A stretch of DNA of 64,000 nucleotides from Acanthosoma haemorrhoidale (taxonomy: Eukaryota > Arthropoda > Insecta > Hemiptera > Acanthosomatidae), in NCBI GenBank assembly GCA_930367205.1, contig OV884014.1, forward strand, positions 113,039,138 to 113,103,137, written 5' to 3'. Shown in pieces: positions 10,641-20,200 of the stretch. Under the pieces are notes generated by a model. That model saw nothing but the letters and a program-made list of their open reading frames with translations, was not told the origin of the DNA and did no database searches. The position numbers and the translations under genes were made by a program. Each line of letters begins with the position of its first letter. Position 1 is the stretch's first letter.

Positions 10641-11570
10641 AAGTTTCAAAAATAACTTTATTTCGTTTGGTCTAAACTTTATCTGTTTTCAACTACACAA
10701 TGCGTCAAAAAGGTTTGTGACCAATAATCTTTAGTTATTTATATGCAGGAAATCAGAAACAAAAAATACGACTTAAAGAGTGATTTCTAGTGGTCTTAAA
10801 AATTAAAATCTTCTTTTTAGTTTGTAAATAATGCACAATACGTATTATTTAGTCATTATTATTACACTTAAAATTTTGAAGAACCTTTTGAGTGATTTAT
10901 ATTACTACGTTGTAAATATAGGATCAAGTATGCGGGTCTAAGTCCCGCTAAGGTGTTTGTTTTTATTCTTAGAAATGTATTCTGTATTCTCTGCAGTACA
11001 AGAAAGTCACATGACATACTCCAGGCTGACAATGCACAGACTGGAAAGCATTTTATAAAATACTGCTTTACAGTTCAGAAGTTTTCCAAAGAATTTAAAT
11101 ATCAGTGAGAATTCAGCCTTGCCTTTCCTCTAGCATGGAGGTCTACAATTACGTAGATTGTAGTAATATTGATGATTAAAATGCGGATATCATTTTAGAA
11201 TTATCATATCGGCTGGGACTATGATAATTCTACAATATTTTATATCGGTATGATAATATATCTGGGACTCCGAGCCAGGGAGGCGTATGGGAAAACAGAT
11301 GGCATAACTGTTCCAGACAGGATTAATTTATTTTTGGGGGAAAGTTTGGATGGTTTATTAAAGGAAGGAAACCTTTTCTGCATAAGCCATTTAACTTCAA
11401 TGCTTTGGAAAATTCAACCTTTTGTTGTAATGTAACTTAATCATACTGAAACACAGGAAAGGGGAATTGTTAATATAATGGTTATTGTTTATTTTGTCAT
11501 TTTTTTTTGTTAATTTTATGATTTCATTCAATTACTTTCCCAGGATGATTTTTCAACCAGACTGTACTAA
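10641..11570. other. No recognised gene
   Basis: AT-rich. A gcgggtctaagtcccgc hairpin at about 10934-10950 resembles a tRNA T-arm, but no tRNA around it is supported. The 61-codon frame at 11250-11435 shows no family match. Confidence 0.4.
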
Positions 11571-12080
11571 CTATGGGGGACAGCAAAAAAGTCGAACATC
11601 AAGCGTGTCCAATCCTTTCAATCAAAAGTCCTGAGAACAATAGTTAATGCCCCTTATTACGCCCGCAAAACCCTTCACAATGATCTTGATATACCCTACA
11701 TTCTTGAACTCATCCCTTCCAAGTTCATGAAATTCCATACTAACATATCCAACCACCCTAATCCCGTAGCACAGTCATTGCACTGCACCACTCATCCCTA
11801 TAATCCTCCTCGGAGACTGAAACGGCAGTGCACTCGTGACCAGCTATAAATACGTGACAGTGGGGGTCCGGGCAATGGCCCGTTTCTCCAATCATGTCCT
11901 GAGTGTCTGTGGTTCTCGCGCGTTTGGTAATCCTCCTCTGGCTCTTATCCAGTGACGCGGCTGTCAGCGGGACTTCCCAAGACTCCGCTTCCTCTTTCGC
12001 ATGCAAGGGAGGTGACAACCATGTGGACTCGGGAGGTCTTCTGTTTGTAAATACTGTATGAATGAGGGATGTGAATGAAG
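11571..12080 (+). mobile_element. LINE-A copy 7 (3' end lost)
   Basis: Begins in the post-RT region (ctatgggggacagcaaaaaa) and runs through the ORF end into the 3' UTR, stopping before the terminal aggcagattg tail. It contains indels in the ORF part (for example around the YYVSNK block). Confidence 0.9.
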
Positions 12081-13749
12081 TAACTATGGGAATTTCATTA
12101 TGTGCGAAGCTACATGCTAAAAAAACATTAATGTGACATTTGGTTTTGGAGATTAGGTGAGTAGGCCTAATTGTTGGAGAGTAATTCTATTTTTATTTCT
12201 TAGCAACTGTAACAAGGTAGATTTTCTTTGGAGGATATCCTACTAGCCCCGCTCATTGGCTGTGTTTGAAAGGAAGAGATTTATTCTTATCCTATCCACA
12301 TGAGAGAGAAAAATTCTTATAGCAGTTTGGTTTTTGAAATACTAATCTATGAATTATTATAGGGTTGTTTGGTTTAGTACACGGTAATATGGAATGTCAT
12401 TTTTATGTGGTTTAAAAATGACCATGTGTAATGAATATATGTGTCTTTAAATTGTTTGAATAATATTGCTAGATTTTCTTTCACTATGTATGCCTCTAAA
12501 CTGTTTTTTTTTGGGGGGGGGGGAGAAGCAAATAAGGGTAAATTAAACAAACGCCTAACGGTGCTATTTTGATTATTGTAAATTAATCCTGTTCTTTATA
12601 AAATAATTATTGTTTATAGCTTTTTATTACTGTTAATTATTTCATTAGTAATTAGTTCGTTTGGTACCGGTCTTGCAGGGGTTCAGTTAGTAAAGTGTTA
12701 GAACACAACTCAACTATAAACAAGTTCAAGGAGCTGGTAAGTGAACTGAATAATCAAGGTAAATTTAAGCCAGCTAATCTTGATAAAAATAGGCAAAATA
12801 TTTACAAAAAAAAGATTTTATCATGGTGAAAATATAAAATGTGAAATCTGTGCACCAAATGACAAATCGAATCATACCTTGTCTTTGTAATGGCTGCGGT
12901 TTGTTCCTGGTTGAATATGATTTATTCTGTTAATAGTCAGCTTTTGTTTACTAAAATTGTGCCTTTGTCCTGTCATCGTCCGTGGTCTCGGGTTCCGCGT
13001 CGGTTACTGTATTCCTCTGCTCCCTCATTATAGAAGAGTGAGGAAGATTGAAAGGAAAGTAAAGAAACGTGGTGGTTGCTTCTAATGGAAGATGTAGGCC
13101 TCATATTCCTAAAAGCTGATATTTTGTATTTTTCAACCGTGTGTTTCATTTCCCTTAGCAGTCTTGCTTCTTTAATTTCTTTCTTTAATACAGCATGGCG
13201 GATGTCTAGGGAAGCTGCATGACAATTCACAAATGCCCCCTCCCCTCATATTTTTGTTCTATCGAGAAGGTATTTGAATTTGCTTGAATTTATTTTAAAT
13301 ACGACCGAGAGGTCTATGATTAGTTGAAAATAATTTTTCGTTGTCGGCAATATTTTAATTTTTATGTTAATTAGGGTTTTTTTTATCTCTTGTAAAATTT
13401 ATGAATGGATAAAGCGGGTTTTGGGTCTAAAGGTCTCATTAATTTAAACCTTTTTTATTACTATTTTAAAGGCATGAACATTAATAAATAAGATACTCAT
13501 AATGAGCGTATTAAGACCTCCTTAATTGTTGTGATCTTCCCTGGTTGTGTGAGGTCTTTTAAGATCGGTTTTCCTGTTCTCGGTTCAATTACGAATCTGG
13601 TGGTAGGAACTCTCCACAGCACACCTCTCAATGCTAGGCTCACCTTGAAAAACCTATTTTGAACACTTAGTTTAATCAATTAAAAACTAAAGACACCCCT
13701 GCTATATTCAACTGTTATTTCCTACCTATGAGCCTCTAAAAACTTGACT
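12081..13749. other. No recognised gene
   Basis: AT-rich, with a run of Gs near 12515-12523. A cag/gtaagt-bounded segment (about 12680-12737) is open in one frame but matches nothing known to me. Nothing else is supported. Confidence 0.4.
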
Positions 13750-13930
13750 AATTCTTTATGAAACCTCTGTACCTCTTCTCTTGAAAATGCATTGGCGGGG
13801 CACATACCTATCATAAATGGAGTCAGATAGTAACGCCGTCATGGAACGATTGTCCAGATTATTAACTCGAACAATCCGCACTTGTCACCAGGGCAAGTGT
13901 GATCAGGCACCCCCTAGTGACGACCCGACA
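13750..13930 (+). mobile_element. 3' fragment of LTR family C
   Basis: About 180 bp matching the 3' ends of the two solo LTRs at 27855-28537 and 52972-53892: the ctttatg(c/a)aacctctgtacc block, ggagtcagata, the tccgcacttgtcaccagggc block, and the terminal cctagtgacg...cccgaca. The 5' part of the LTR is not present. Confidence 0.8.
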
Positions 13931-14382
13931 GGTTTAAATTAAAATGCAAAGATAAATAAATAAATAGGTAACATACACTGGCAAAGTCACAGAAAAAACA
14001 CTAAAACTATCACAAATTAATGATTGTTTAGGAAATAGTGGTACATTGTGTAAATATGATAAAACTGCTTATACTTTTCGTGTATGTTCAGCTCGGGCCC
14101 TCGATAAATCAATAAGGCTGTGGATAGACACATAATTTCATAATGTGCACACTTCTTACTGACGTCAAATACAGGTAATAATTTTATTTTGTCTTTATAG
14201 ATGTTTACTCAACAATTTCTACTTATTGATTATATAGTATACAATTAAGATTTATGATTGATTTGACTGTGTTATTAACATATAGACAGGGCATTTACAT
14301 ATAGACAACTGAAAGACGATTGATTCGCTGTCACCGGCAGACAAAGGACAGCAATCACGGAAGTCGGAAATTACAGTCGGAC
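13931..14382. other. No recognised gene
   Basis: AT-rich spacer between the LTR fragment and the pogo/Tigger element. Confidence 0.4.
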
Positions 14383-14836
14383 TACAGTGGAACCCCGATT
14401 ATTCGTATTTCCGGCTAATTCGTACAAATTTGCCGGTCCCCAGAGAAAATCCCGGTAAGTGGTATAAAAACAATGCATTTCAGTCCCCTCGGTAATTCGT
14501 ATTATTTCTATGCTCGAGGTCACTTAAAAAGTCTTATATTACGTATTTTCTGCTTAAAAACCTCGTTAATTTGTACTGTTTCAAGAAAGGGAAAGAGGAC
14601 AGTGAGAGACCAGAGAGCAGAATGAGTGCGAGATAAATGTTTTCTAGGAAATCAAGTAATCCCTTCTACAGAAGCCGAAGGGAGAGCGAGTGAGAGGGAC
14701 AAATTTTCTATGAAATCCCATATGTAATTCGTACTCTTTATTGAAAGGAAATAAGGAGAGGAGAGAGGGAAAGTTTTAGGAATTGTACTAAGATTGTCTT
14801 TCGTTTCTACAGTTCAGTCTCGTTTTAGTTATCGTT

Positions 14837-15043
14837 GTGACACGTTACCATTTTGACCACGGCCTAGCAGTAGTGGGGATGTTAACCGACGAAGACATTT
14901 TAGATCCATCTGAGGACGTTGATGGTGAAGATGGAGAGGGCGATGAAGATGATGTACCAACAATTACTGCTAAAGTTGCTAAACAATACGTGAACCACGT
15001 AAAATCAGATGTTGGTCTGAACAAACTTGACAAAGACATCGAC
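14837..15043 (+). pseudogene. Pogo/Tigger transposase C-terminal tail, interrupted
   Basis: This frame encodes an acidic region (DEDILDPSEDVDGEDGEGDE) and a helical stretch ending at KLDKDI, where the LTR element has inserted. The frame resumes at 19574 with a short tail rich in lysine ending in ITDFF and a stop, typical of the C-terminus of this transposase group. The DNA-binding and catalytic parts are absent. Confidence 0.75.
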
Positions 15044-15306
15044 AGTTAAATAATCTCAATAGAGGATAGTATTTTATAAAACTTTATTATGAATAACATT
15101 CAAAACACTGGTATATATACAAATATTAATGAATTACATCACTAGAACATTCCTTGACGAAGGTTTAAGGACAAGTGTTGGATCTTTGCCGGAGGCAGGT
15201 AGCAAAGGGTTAGGAAGGGTTGTAGCAGAGGGACAAATACAAAGGAAGGGTTGACCTTCCTTGACTGAAGTACACATTTTTAGCTAAAAAGGAATATTAC
15301 ATAACT
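15044..15306 (-). repeat. 3' LTR of the errantivirus-like element
   Basis: 263 bp, matching 19311-19573 base for base as far as I can read. On the minus strand it starts agttatgtaat and ends gagattatttaact. An AATAAA polyadenylation signal lies at 15083-15088 (minus strand). Confidence 0.95.
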
Positions 15307-16705
15307 CTTCCCTTTTTTAGGTCCTGAACTCCTGGGCAGGATAATAGGATTTATGGATGTTGGTGGAGGAGCTTGGTTAACAACTCTGGGGATATCTATT
15401 GGGATAGTTTTTAAACAACAGCCTTTACAATATTTGTGACATATAAAAAATAAGATTGTCACAATGATTACAATAATAATGGATAATATAGAATACATAT
15501 AATTATTTTCATTGGTTATTAAAGATATTAATTCTACTTGAGTTACATTTAATTGAGGTATAGTATATTATCGATTTGTATTTTAAAGGAGTTATCATAT
15601 AATTGGTGATATTTATGAGCAACAAGATGATTATGAATGGGAGGAATTTTTTTATAACAATCTACATTAGATACATTAATCAGAGCAGTGTCTGGAAGAA
15701 AAATAGTGTCGTTATTATAACAATTATCTAATTTAGGTGTTCTTATAGTTAGGTTTACATTTAGTTCATCAATATATGTTAACATTAGGGTTAGTATATT
15801 TAATAAAATTATATTGAGATATTTTACCATTATAAAGGATATTAGAGGTAAGTAAATAGTATTATTTTTGTTGCAATTGTCTAAATTACGATTGTTAATA
15901 ATAGTATTTGAATTTATATCGTGAATATAATTAATATTGGATAGCTTATGTTGAGTATAATTACATTGAACTGTAGAATCTAATAATAAAATATTTTGTT
16001 TATACATTCATTAAGCAGTAAAGTAGGGTTAGTAAAATAATAGTTATTCATAAGATAGTTACAATTAATGTTATAAAGATAATCATTTTTTTTTTTTTTC
16101 TTAGTACTAGTATTTTTTTTTTATATCAATAGAATAATAAAGATTAGTTTTATTTACAGGAATTGGTATGAGCAAAGAGGTTCTTACATTTATTTCTGCT
16201 AGTGGCAGATCTACAAATACATGGAGCATTTCCTCATGTATAATGCAATGTATTTTGCTCATAAGCCATCATATTTCTGATTTTTCTTGGAGTTACATTT
16301 GTTGTGTATGTCTTAGCGTCGAGTCATTTAGTTTGTTATATAAGTTGGTTAAAGTTATATAAATATCTTGAAAAGCTTCTTTGCCAATGCTTATCATTTT
16401 GCCTATACCCTTATTAAAATTTTCATTTATTAATTTAATATCCGTCTTAAAAGTCTCTATAATTTGTTTATTCATGTTTACTATCTGTTCAATATTATGT
16501 TCGGTATTAAAGTTGTTACGTTTTACTTTACTAATGACATTGTCATAATGTTGTTTGTCCGTAGCGTCCATAGTACCAGATAGTCAGCTAATAGCCGTTC
16601 CTAGTCCATTCATCAATCCACGTCTTTGTCTTCTATTATGATTTCTCAGTAGGTCAATTTTACTCTTGGTTCCATGTATCATATCTACTATCAGAGGGTA
16701 GGTTT
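15280..16705 (-). pseudogene. env: Errantivirus env remnant (transmembrane subunit), broken
   Basis: Minus-strand remains of an insect errantivirus envelope gene, whose product in intact relatives is a membrane fusion glycoprotein related to baculovirus F proteins. Readable in order: a basic furin-type cleavage motif (16620-16634), a glycine-rich fusion-peptide-like segment directly after it, a stop codon at 16584-16586, a helical region (16571-16293), a stop at 16293-16295, further ectodomain pieces in shifting frames (to about 16120, then 16007-15549), and a final piece (15498-15280) with a strongly hydrophobic membrane segment and a short cytoplasmic tail running into the LTR. The surface subunit before the cleavage motif is almost wholly missing. 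The stops and frame changes make it non-functional. The 16007-15549 piece contains two similar asparagine-rich blocks. Confidence 0.82.
15307..15319 (-). other. Polypurine tract
   Basis: On the minus strand taaaaaagggaag lies directly before the 3' LTR; this is the usual primer site for plus-strand DNA synthesis of LTR elements. Confidence 0.8.
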
Positions 16706-16869
16706 GTTAATAAATGTAAGTTATTATAGAGTAGAGTATGTTTTTTGTATATTGGTTAGTTCTTACTATAATAGGCATATGTTATAAAAGTGGTATATTT
16801 TAAATATATTTTTCAATTACTTTTACATTGTTTAATGTGTAGTGTAACATTCCGTTAATGTTAGTCAGG
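16706..16869 (-). other. Gag-env junction, probable internal deletion point
   Basis: AT-rich minus-strand sequence between the gag stop and the env remnant. No pol motif can be read. The missing pol and env surface region would belong here in a full-length relative. Confidence 0.6.
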
Positions 16870-18993
16870 TCATTTACTTTCAGAGTAGTTTTTGCAGTCC
16901 ATAGAATTGTCCGAATCAGTGCAAGTGTCTTTATTGCTATGTGAAACAAATTTTCGATGTATCAGATATTTCTTGCGAGGTTGTTTAATTTTGTTAACAT
17001 GCGATTTCTTTATTTCATTTTTATCTCTATATTTTACTACTGGTTTATAAAAATTATCATGCTTTCCATGGGTAGTATTTTTTATCATTAATTGTTCATT
17101 ATAAATTGTCGGAATGTCTTTCCGATTTTGGTTTAGTTTTTCTATTCGATCAGTCTTATCTTTTATTATATTTGTCTTTACTAAGTCATTTATTAGTCTT
17201 TTATCATCATGATGTTTTTGAACATATTGTTCTTTTATTGATTTATTTTGTTGGTTATTTTGTCTAGTTATTCCAAACGGATTTGAAAAGTTAATAGTCT
17301 TTTTTTCCTTTTTTATGATTATTTGTTGATTTTCTATATTAACTATTCTTTCGTCATTTACTACACAAATTTGCTTATTAGAAGAGCGTTGGGAATGTGA
17401 AGTTGTTTCATTAGAACATAAGTCGTCTTGTATTATCTGTTCATCTATTTGTTGGGGAATAAGTTGCTCTAAATCTATAGTTATTGTGTCATATTCTGGA
17501 CTATCTTTTACTGGGAGTAATTCTATTTCTTCAATGTCCATGCCATCATCACTATAGTTAGTTTCGTCTTCCTTATTTTGGGAAATAAGTTGCTCTAAAT
17601 CTATAGTTATTGTGTCATATTCTGGACTATCTTTTACTCTTGTTGTTTTATTTTCCGATTTACTTTCCAAGTATTTTTGGTCTTTTTTTTCTTTTAATTT
17701 AATACCGTTTATTATTATTTCATCATTATGACATTTTATTTCGGCTACTACGTTAGTTTTTCCTGTTTTATCCTTAAGTTTGGGTAAGGAATCGATATGA
17801 TTTACCGCATATTCTGGTCGGGGGGTTGGTTCTTTGTCATTGCGACCGTAGTCTAAAAAATGTTCAAATTTTTGGGATATCTCATTAAGTTGTTCTTTTA
17901 ATTGTTTAATCTCTTCGTCCTTATCGTTTTCTGTATAGTGAACGCGATTGCTAGCTGTTCTCATAGAAACTGTTTGATTCTCTCTTTGTTGTTCTTGTCT
18001 TGGTTGGGGATTGAAATATTTTCTTTGTTCATGAGGTTTCCATGATTGGTTGTGTCTCTCGTTATTGTCTCGGTTATAGTTTGGGGTATATTGTCGGTAA
18101 TTTTGTTGTATTTGGTCTTGTCTTTGTTCCCATGTTCTTTTAAAATTGGGATCATAATTTTTTCCTAGGTAGTTGGGATTTGTTTGTCGTTGGTTATGAT
18201 ATTGTTGTCTTGGTTCATATATTTCCCTATGATAACTTGGTTGGTATTTGTTTCTTATCTCATATTGTTCTCTTCTTTCGTAATGTTTATGAGGGTCAAA
18301 GTTTCTACCTTTATAATTTGATTGTTGGGGTGCGCGTTTTTGAGGTTTATCGTAAATTCTTTCTATAATTTCATCGGTTTCTCTTTTTAGAAATTGTTCG
18401 ATATCTTCAAGCGTTTCGTATTTTACATGGATAAGTTGCGCGTTTAATTCTGGGTGTAAATGTCGCTTACAATGGGTAGCTATTTGTAAATCGTATTCAA
18501 CCATTTTTGCATCTTTTTGTTCTAAAGTAAATTCGTCATTAGTTCTGATTCTAGCACTTAAATCCTCTCGTAGGATCATTAGTCTGTCAATATATGTTAA
18601 AGGATGTTCATTGTAATGGGGTTTGGTTTCATAGATTTCACAAATGCTTTTCTGGATGGTTTTAGTGTCTCTAAATTTCTTTTTAATGTCGGTTAGTAAT
18701 TGGTCTATGTTAGTATAAAATTTTTTACATGATCTTGCTTTTCCTACAAGTTTATTACGGACGTGTGCTAATAATCTTTGATAGTTTCCTATTTTATTTG
18801 AATTATTAGCATTGCATGAATATTCGAATACTAAGTTTATACTATCTATAAAATCTACTAAAGTGTCTGATGACCCATCGAAAGTTGGGATCAAATGAAA
18901 ATCTGAATCTTTAATTATGTAATTAGTTCCGTCCATTTCTTCTGTTTCTGTAATGTTTCTTAAAAGGTTAAGTCTGTCAGTTACTGATGTCAT
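16870..18993 (-). CDS. gag: Gag-like protein of the errantivirus-like element
   Basis: A single 707-codon ORF with its ATG at 18991-18993, about 320 nt after the 5' LTR, as expected for gag. Residues 1 to about 210 look like an errantivirus capsid region, with IPTFDGSSDTLVDFIDSI at about 32-49. Residues about 215-345 are rich in Q, N, R and Y and could bind RNA; there is no CCHC knuckle, as is normal for errantiviruses. Residues 345-390 are charged and helical, possibly a coiled coil. The block KDSPEYDTITIDLEQLI occurs twice (about 452-468 and 494-510). The last ~190 residues are basic and match nothing I know. The usual errantiviral Gag is nearer 450-500 residues, so the C-terminal third is an extension; it may be unique or the result of the deletion that removed pol. 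The frame is fully open, which fits a recent insertion. Confidence 0.87.
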   Translation of the reverse strand: MTSVTDRLNLLRNITETEEMDGTNYIIKDSDFHLIPTFDGSSDTLVDFIDSINLVFEYSCNANNSNKIGNYQRLLAHVRNKLVGKARSCKKFYTNIDQLLTDIKKKFRDTKTIQKSICEIYETKPHYNEHPLTYIDRLMILREDLSARIRTNDEFTLEQKDAKMVEYDLQIATHCKRHLHPELNAQLIHVKYETLEDIEQFLKRETDEIIERIYDKPQKRAPQQSNYKGRNFDPHKHYERREQYEIRNKYQPSYHREIYEPRQQYHNQRQTNPNYLGKNYDPNFKRTWEQRQDQIQQNYRQYTPNYNRDNNERHNQSWKPHEQRKYFNPQPRQEQQRENQTVSMRTASNRVHYTENDKDEEIKQLKEQLNEISQKFEHFLDYGRNDKEPTPRPEYAVNHIDSLPKLKDKTGKTNVVAEIKCHNDEIIINGIKLKEKKDQKYLESKSENKTTRVKDSPEYDTITIDLEQLISQNKEDETNYSDDGMDIEEIELLPVKDSPEYDTITIDLEQLIPQQIDEQIIQDDLCSNETTSHSQRSSNKQICVVNDERIVNIENQQIIIKKEKKTINFSNPFGITRQNNQQNKSIKEQYVQKHHDDKRLINDLVKTNIIKDKTDRIEKLNQNRKDIPTIYNEQLMIKNTTHGKHDNFYKPVVKYRDKNEIKKSHVNKIKQPRKKYLIHRKFVSHSNKDTCTDSDNSMDCKNYSESK
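17458..17638 (-). repeat. 55-bp direct repeat inside gag
   Basis: Two identical 55-bp segments, 17458-17512 and 17584-17638, 126 bp apart. Because 126 is a multiple of three, the frame is kept and the peptide KDSPEYDTITIDLEQLI is encoded twice. Confidence 0.92.
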
Positions 18994-19291
18994 AAAGTCA
19001 GTATGTGTATAATAATTGTATTTACCAAGTGAATGATGTCTTCAGTGAAGTCCAGTTTTCTTTCTTCCTTCAACTTCCTCAGATATGTAACAAATTTCTT
19101 TAGGGTATAACCTGGTGAAAATCTATTGAAATAGATCAGTACCCAATATCGGTGAAGTCCTGTCCTGTGGGGTTTCTTTCCAGAGGGATTTGCATCGGTC
19201 TTCTCACGCTATCGGAGTGGTCTCACTGTCCGTTGCCAAGTGAGGGATCTCTAGATGGTGGACTCCCGTGAATTTACTGAGTATACTGCCA

Positions 19292-19311
19292 GGTGCCTGT
19301 TCGGTGCGCCA
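19292..19311 (-). other. Primer binding site-like sequence
   Basis: On the minus strand TGGCGCACCGAACAGGCACC begins at the last LTR base. TGGCGC starts and overlap with the LTR end are typical of errantiviruses. It resembles the 3' end complement of a tRNA-Lys with one extra base; the primer tRNA is not certain. Confidence 0.65.
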
Positions 19312-19573
19312 GTTAAATAATCTCAATAGAGGATAGTATTTTATAAAACTTTATTATGAATAACATTCAAAACACTGGTATATATACAAATATTAATGAA
19401 TTACATCACTAGAACATTCCTTGACGAAGGTTTAAGGACAAGTGTTGGATCTTTGCCGGAGGCAGGTAGCAAAGGGTTAGGAAGGGTTGTAGCAGAGGGA
19501 CAAATACAAAGGAAGGGTTGACCTTCCTTGACTGAAGTACACATTTTTAGCTAAAAAGGAATATTACATAACT
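19311..19573 (-). repeat. 5' LTR of the errantivirus-like element
   Basis: 263 bp, the same as 15044-15306 by eye over the whole length. The following plus-strand bases gacgata resume the interrupted transposon sequence. Confidence 0.95.
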
Positions 19574-19837
19574 GACGATACCGCTTGCAAGAATTGCGTC
19601 AAAAAAAAATTACGGATTTTTTTCAATTTTTTTAAACAAATGTTTGATTGGTGTTTATTTAATCTATAACATAAGTATGTGCATATTTTTTATTGCATGT
19701 ATTGTTTATTGTTTAGCTTAGTACTAAGGCGTGTTTATTGCATAGTTTTTATCCTTACTACAGTGTACATACTTCTTAATACATACATGTTTACATTAAT
19801 ACGTTTTTTATTTTGTGCTCCCGATAATTGGTATTCC

Positions 19838-20128
19838 TTTTTCTTTTTTTTTTTTCTTTTTTTTTTTCTTTTTTTTCCCCCCCTTCATAGCCCTTTTAAA
19901 TTTCCAGATAATTATATAAAATTATAGATCCTCAGGTGAATCTATTTACAAATTATTTTGTATTTCCTGTAGCATCACTACATTATATACAGGTTTTGTT
20001 ATTTTATAGAAATTATATAATGAATAAACAAGTACAATGATATACATTATAAGTGACTGGACTAAACTGACTAATAAATAATAACTCTGGTCTCCTTTCA
20101 AAGCGAATAAATCTTTCGCCTTTACTAA
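19838..20128 (-). mobile_element. LINE-B 3' fragment with 12-bp TSD, inside the pogo/Tigger element
   Basis: A 5'-truncated LINE-B insertion on the minus strand: its poly-A tail appears as the T-rich run at 19838-19873, followed by the LINE-B 3' UTR (catagccc...tttaaattt, cctcaggtgaatctattt, ctgtagc, gtgactggactaaactgact). It is flanked by identical 12-bp duplications, aattggtattcc, at 19826-19837 and 20129-20140. The flanks rejoin into the pogo/Tigger right end. Confidence 0.9.
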
Positions 20129-20200
20129 AATTGGTATTCCCGATAACTCGTACCAAACTGTCAGTCCCTTGACAATACGAATTATCGGGATTCTACAGTA

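Larger units (their letters stand above)
15044..19573 (-). mobile_element. Errantivirus-like LTR retroelement without pol
   Basis: A complete LTR element on the minus strand, 4,530 bp. The two LTRs (15044-15306 and 19311-19573) are each 263 bp and I see no difference between them. LTR ends are AGTTA...TAACT, as in gypsy-type errantiviruses. A primer-binding-like site follows the 5' LTR and a purine tract (aaaaaagggaag) precedes the 3' LTR. Inside are an intact gag-like ORF (707 codons) and the remains of env; there is no protease, RT, RNase H or integrase. The internal region is about 4.0 kb, roughly half of what full errantiviruses carry. The flanking host sequence shares only GAC on both sides. 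A young insertion without its own pol must have been copied by enzymes supplied in trans. Confidence 0.9.
14385..20198 (+). mobile_element. Pogo/Tigger-like element carrying two nested insertions
   Basis: The terminal inverted repeats are cagtggaaccccgattattc from 14385 and its imperfect complement ending at 20198 (minus strand: ctgtagaatcccgataattc). Both ends are next to TA (14383-14384 and 20199-20200), the expected target of the pogo/Tigger group. Subterminal repeats of the attcgta type occur inside both ends. Without its insertions (15044-19573 and 19838-20128) the element is only about 1 kb, so most of the transposase had already been lost. What remains is the acidic C-terminus. Confidence 0.88.

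Noticed and set aside
10934..10950. tRNA T-arm-like hairpin
   Set aside because: No acceptor stem, D-arm or anticodon arm can be drawn around it.
12680..12737. Exon-like segment between a cag and a gtaagt
   Set aside because: Open in one frame only, continues open past the supposed splice site, and matches no family I know.
16168..16362. 64-codon plus-strand frame inside the LTR element
   Set aside because: Antisense of the env remnant.
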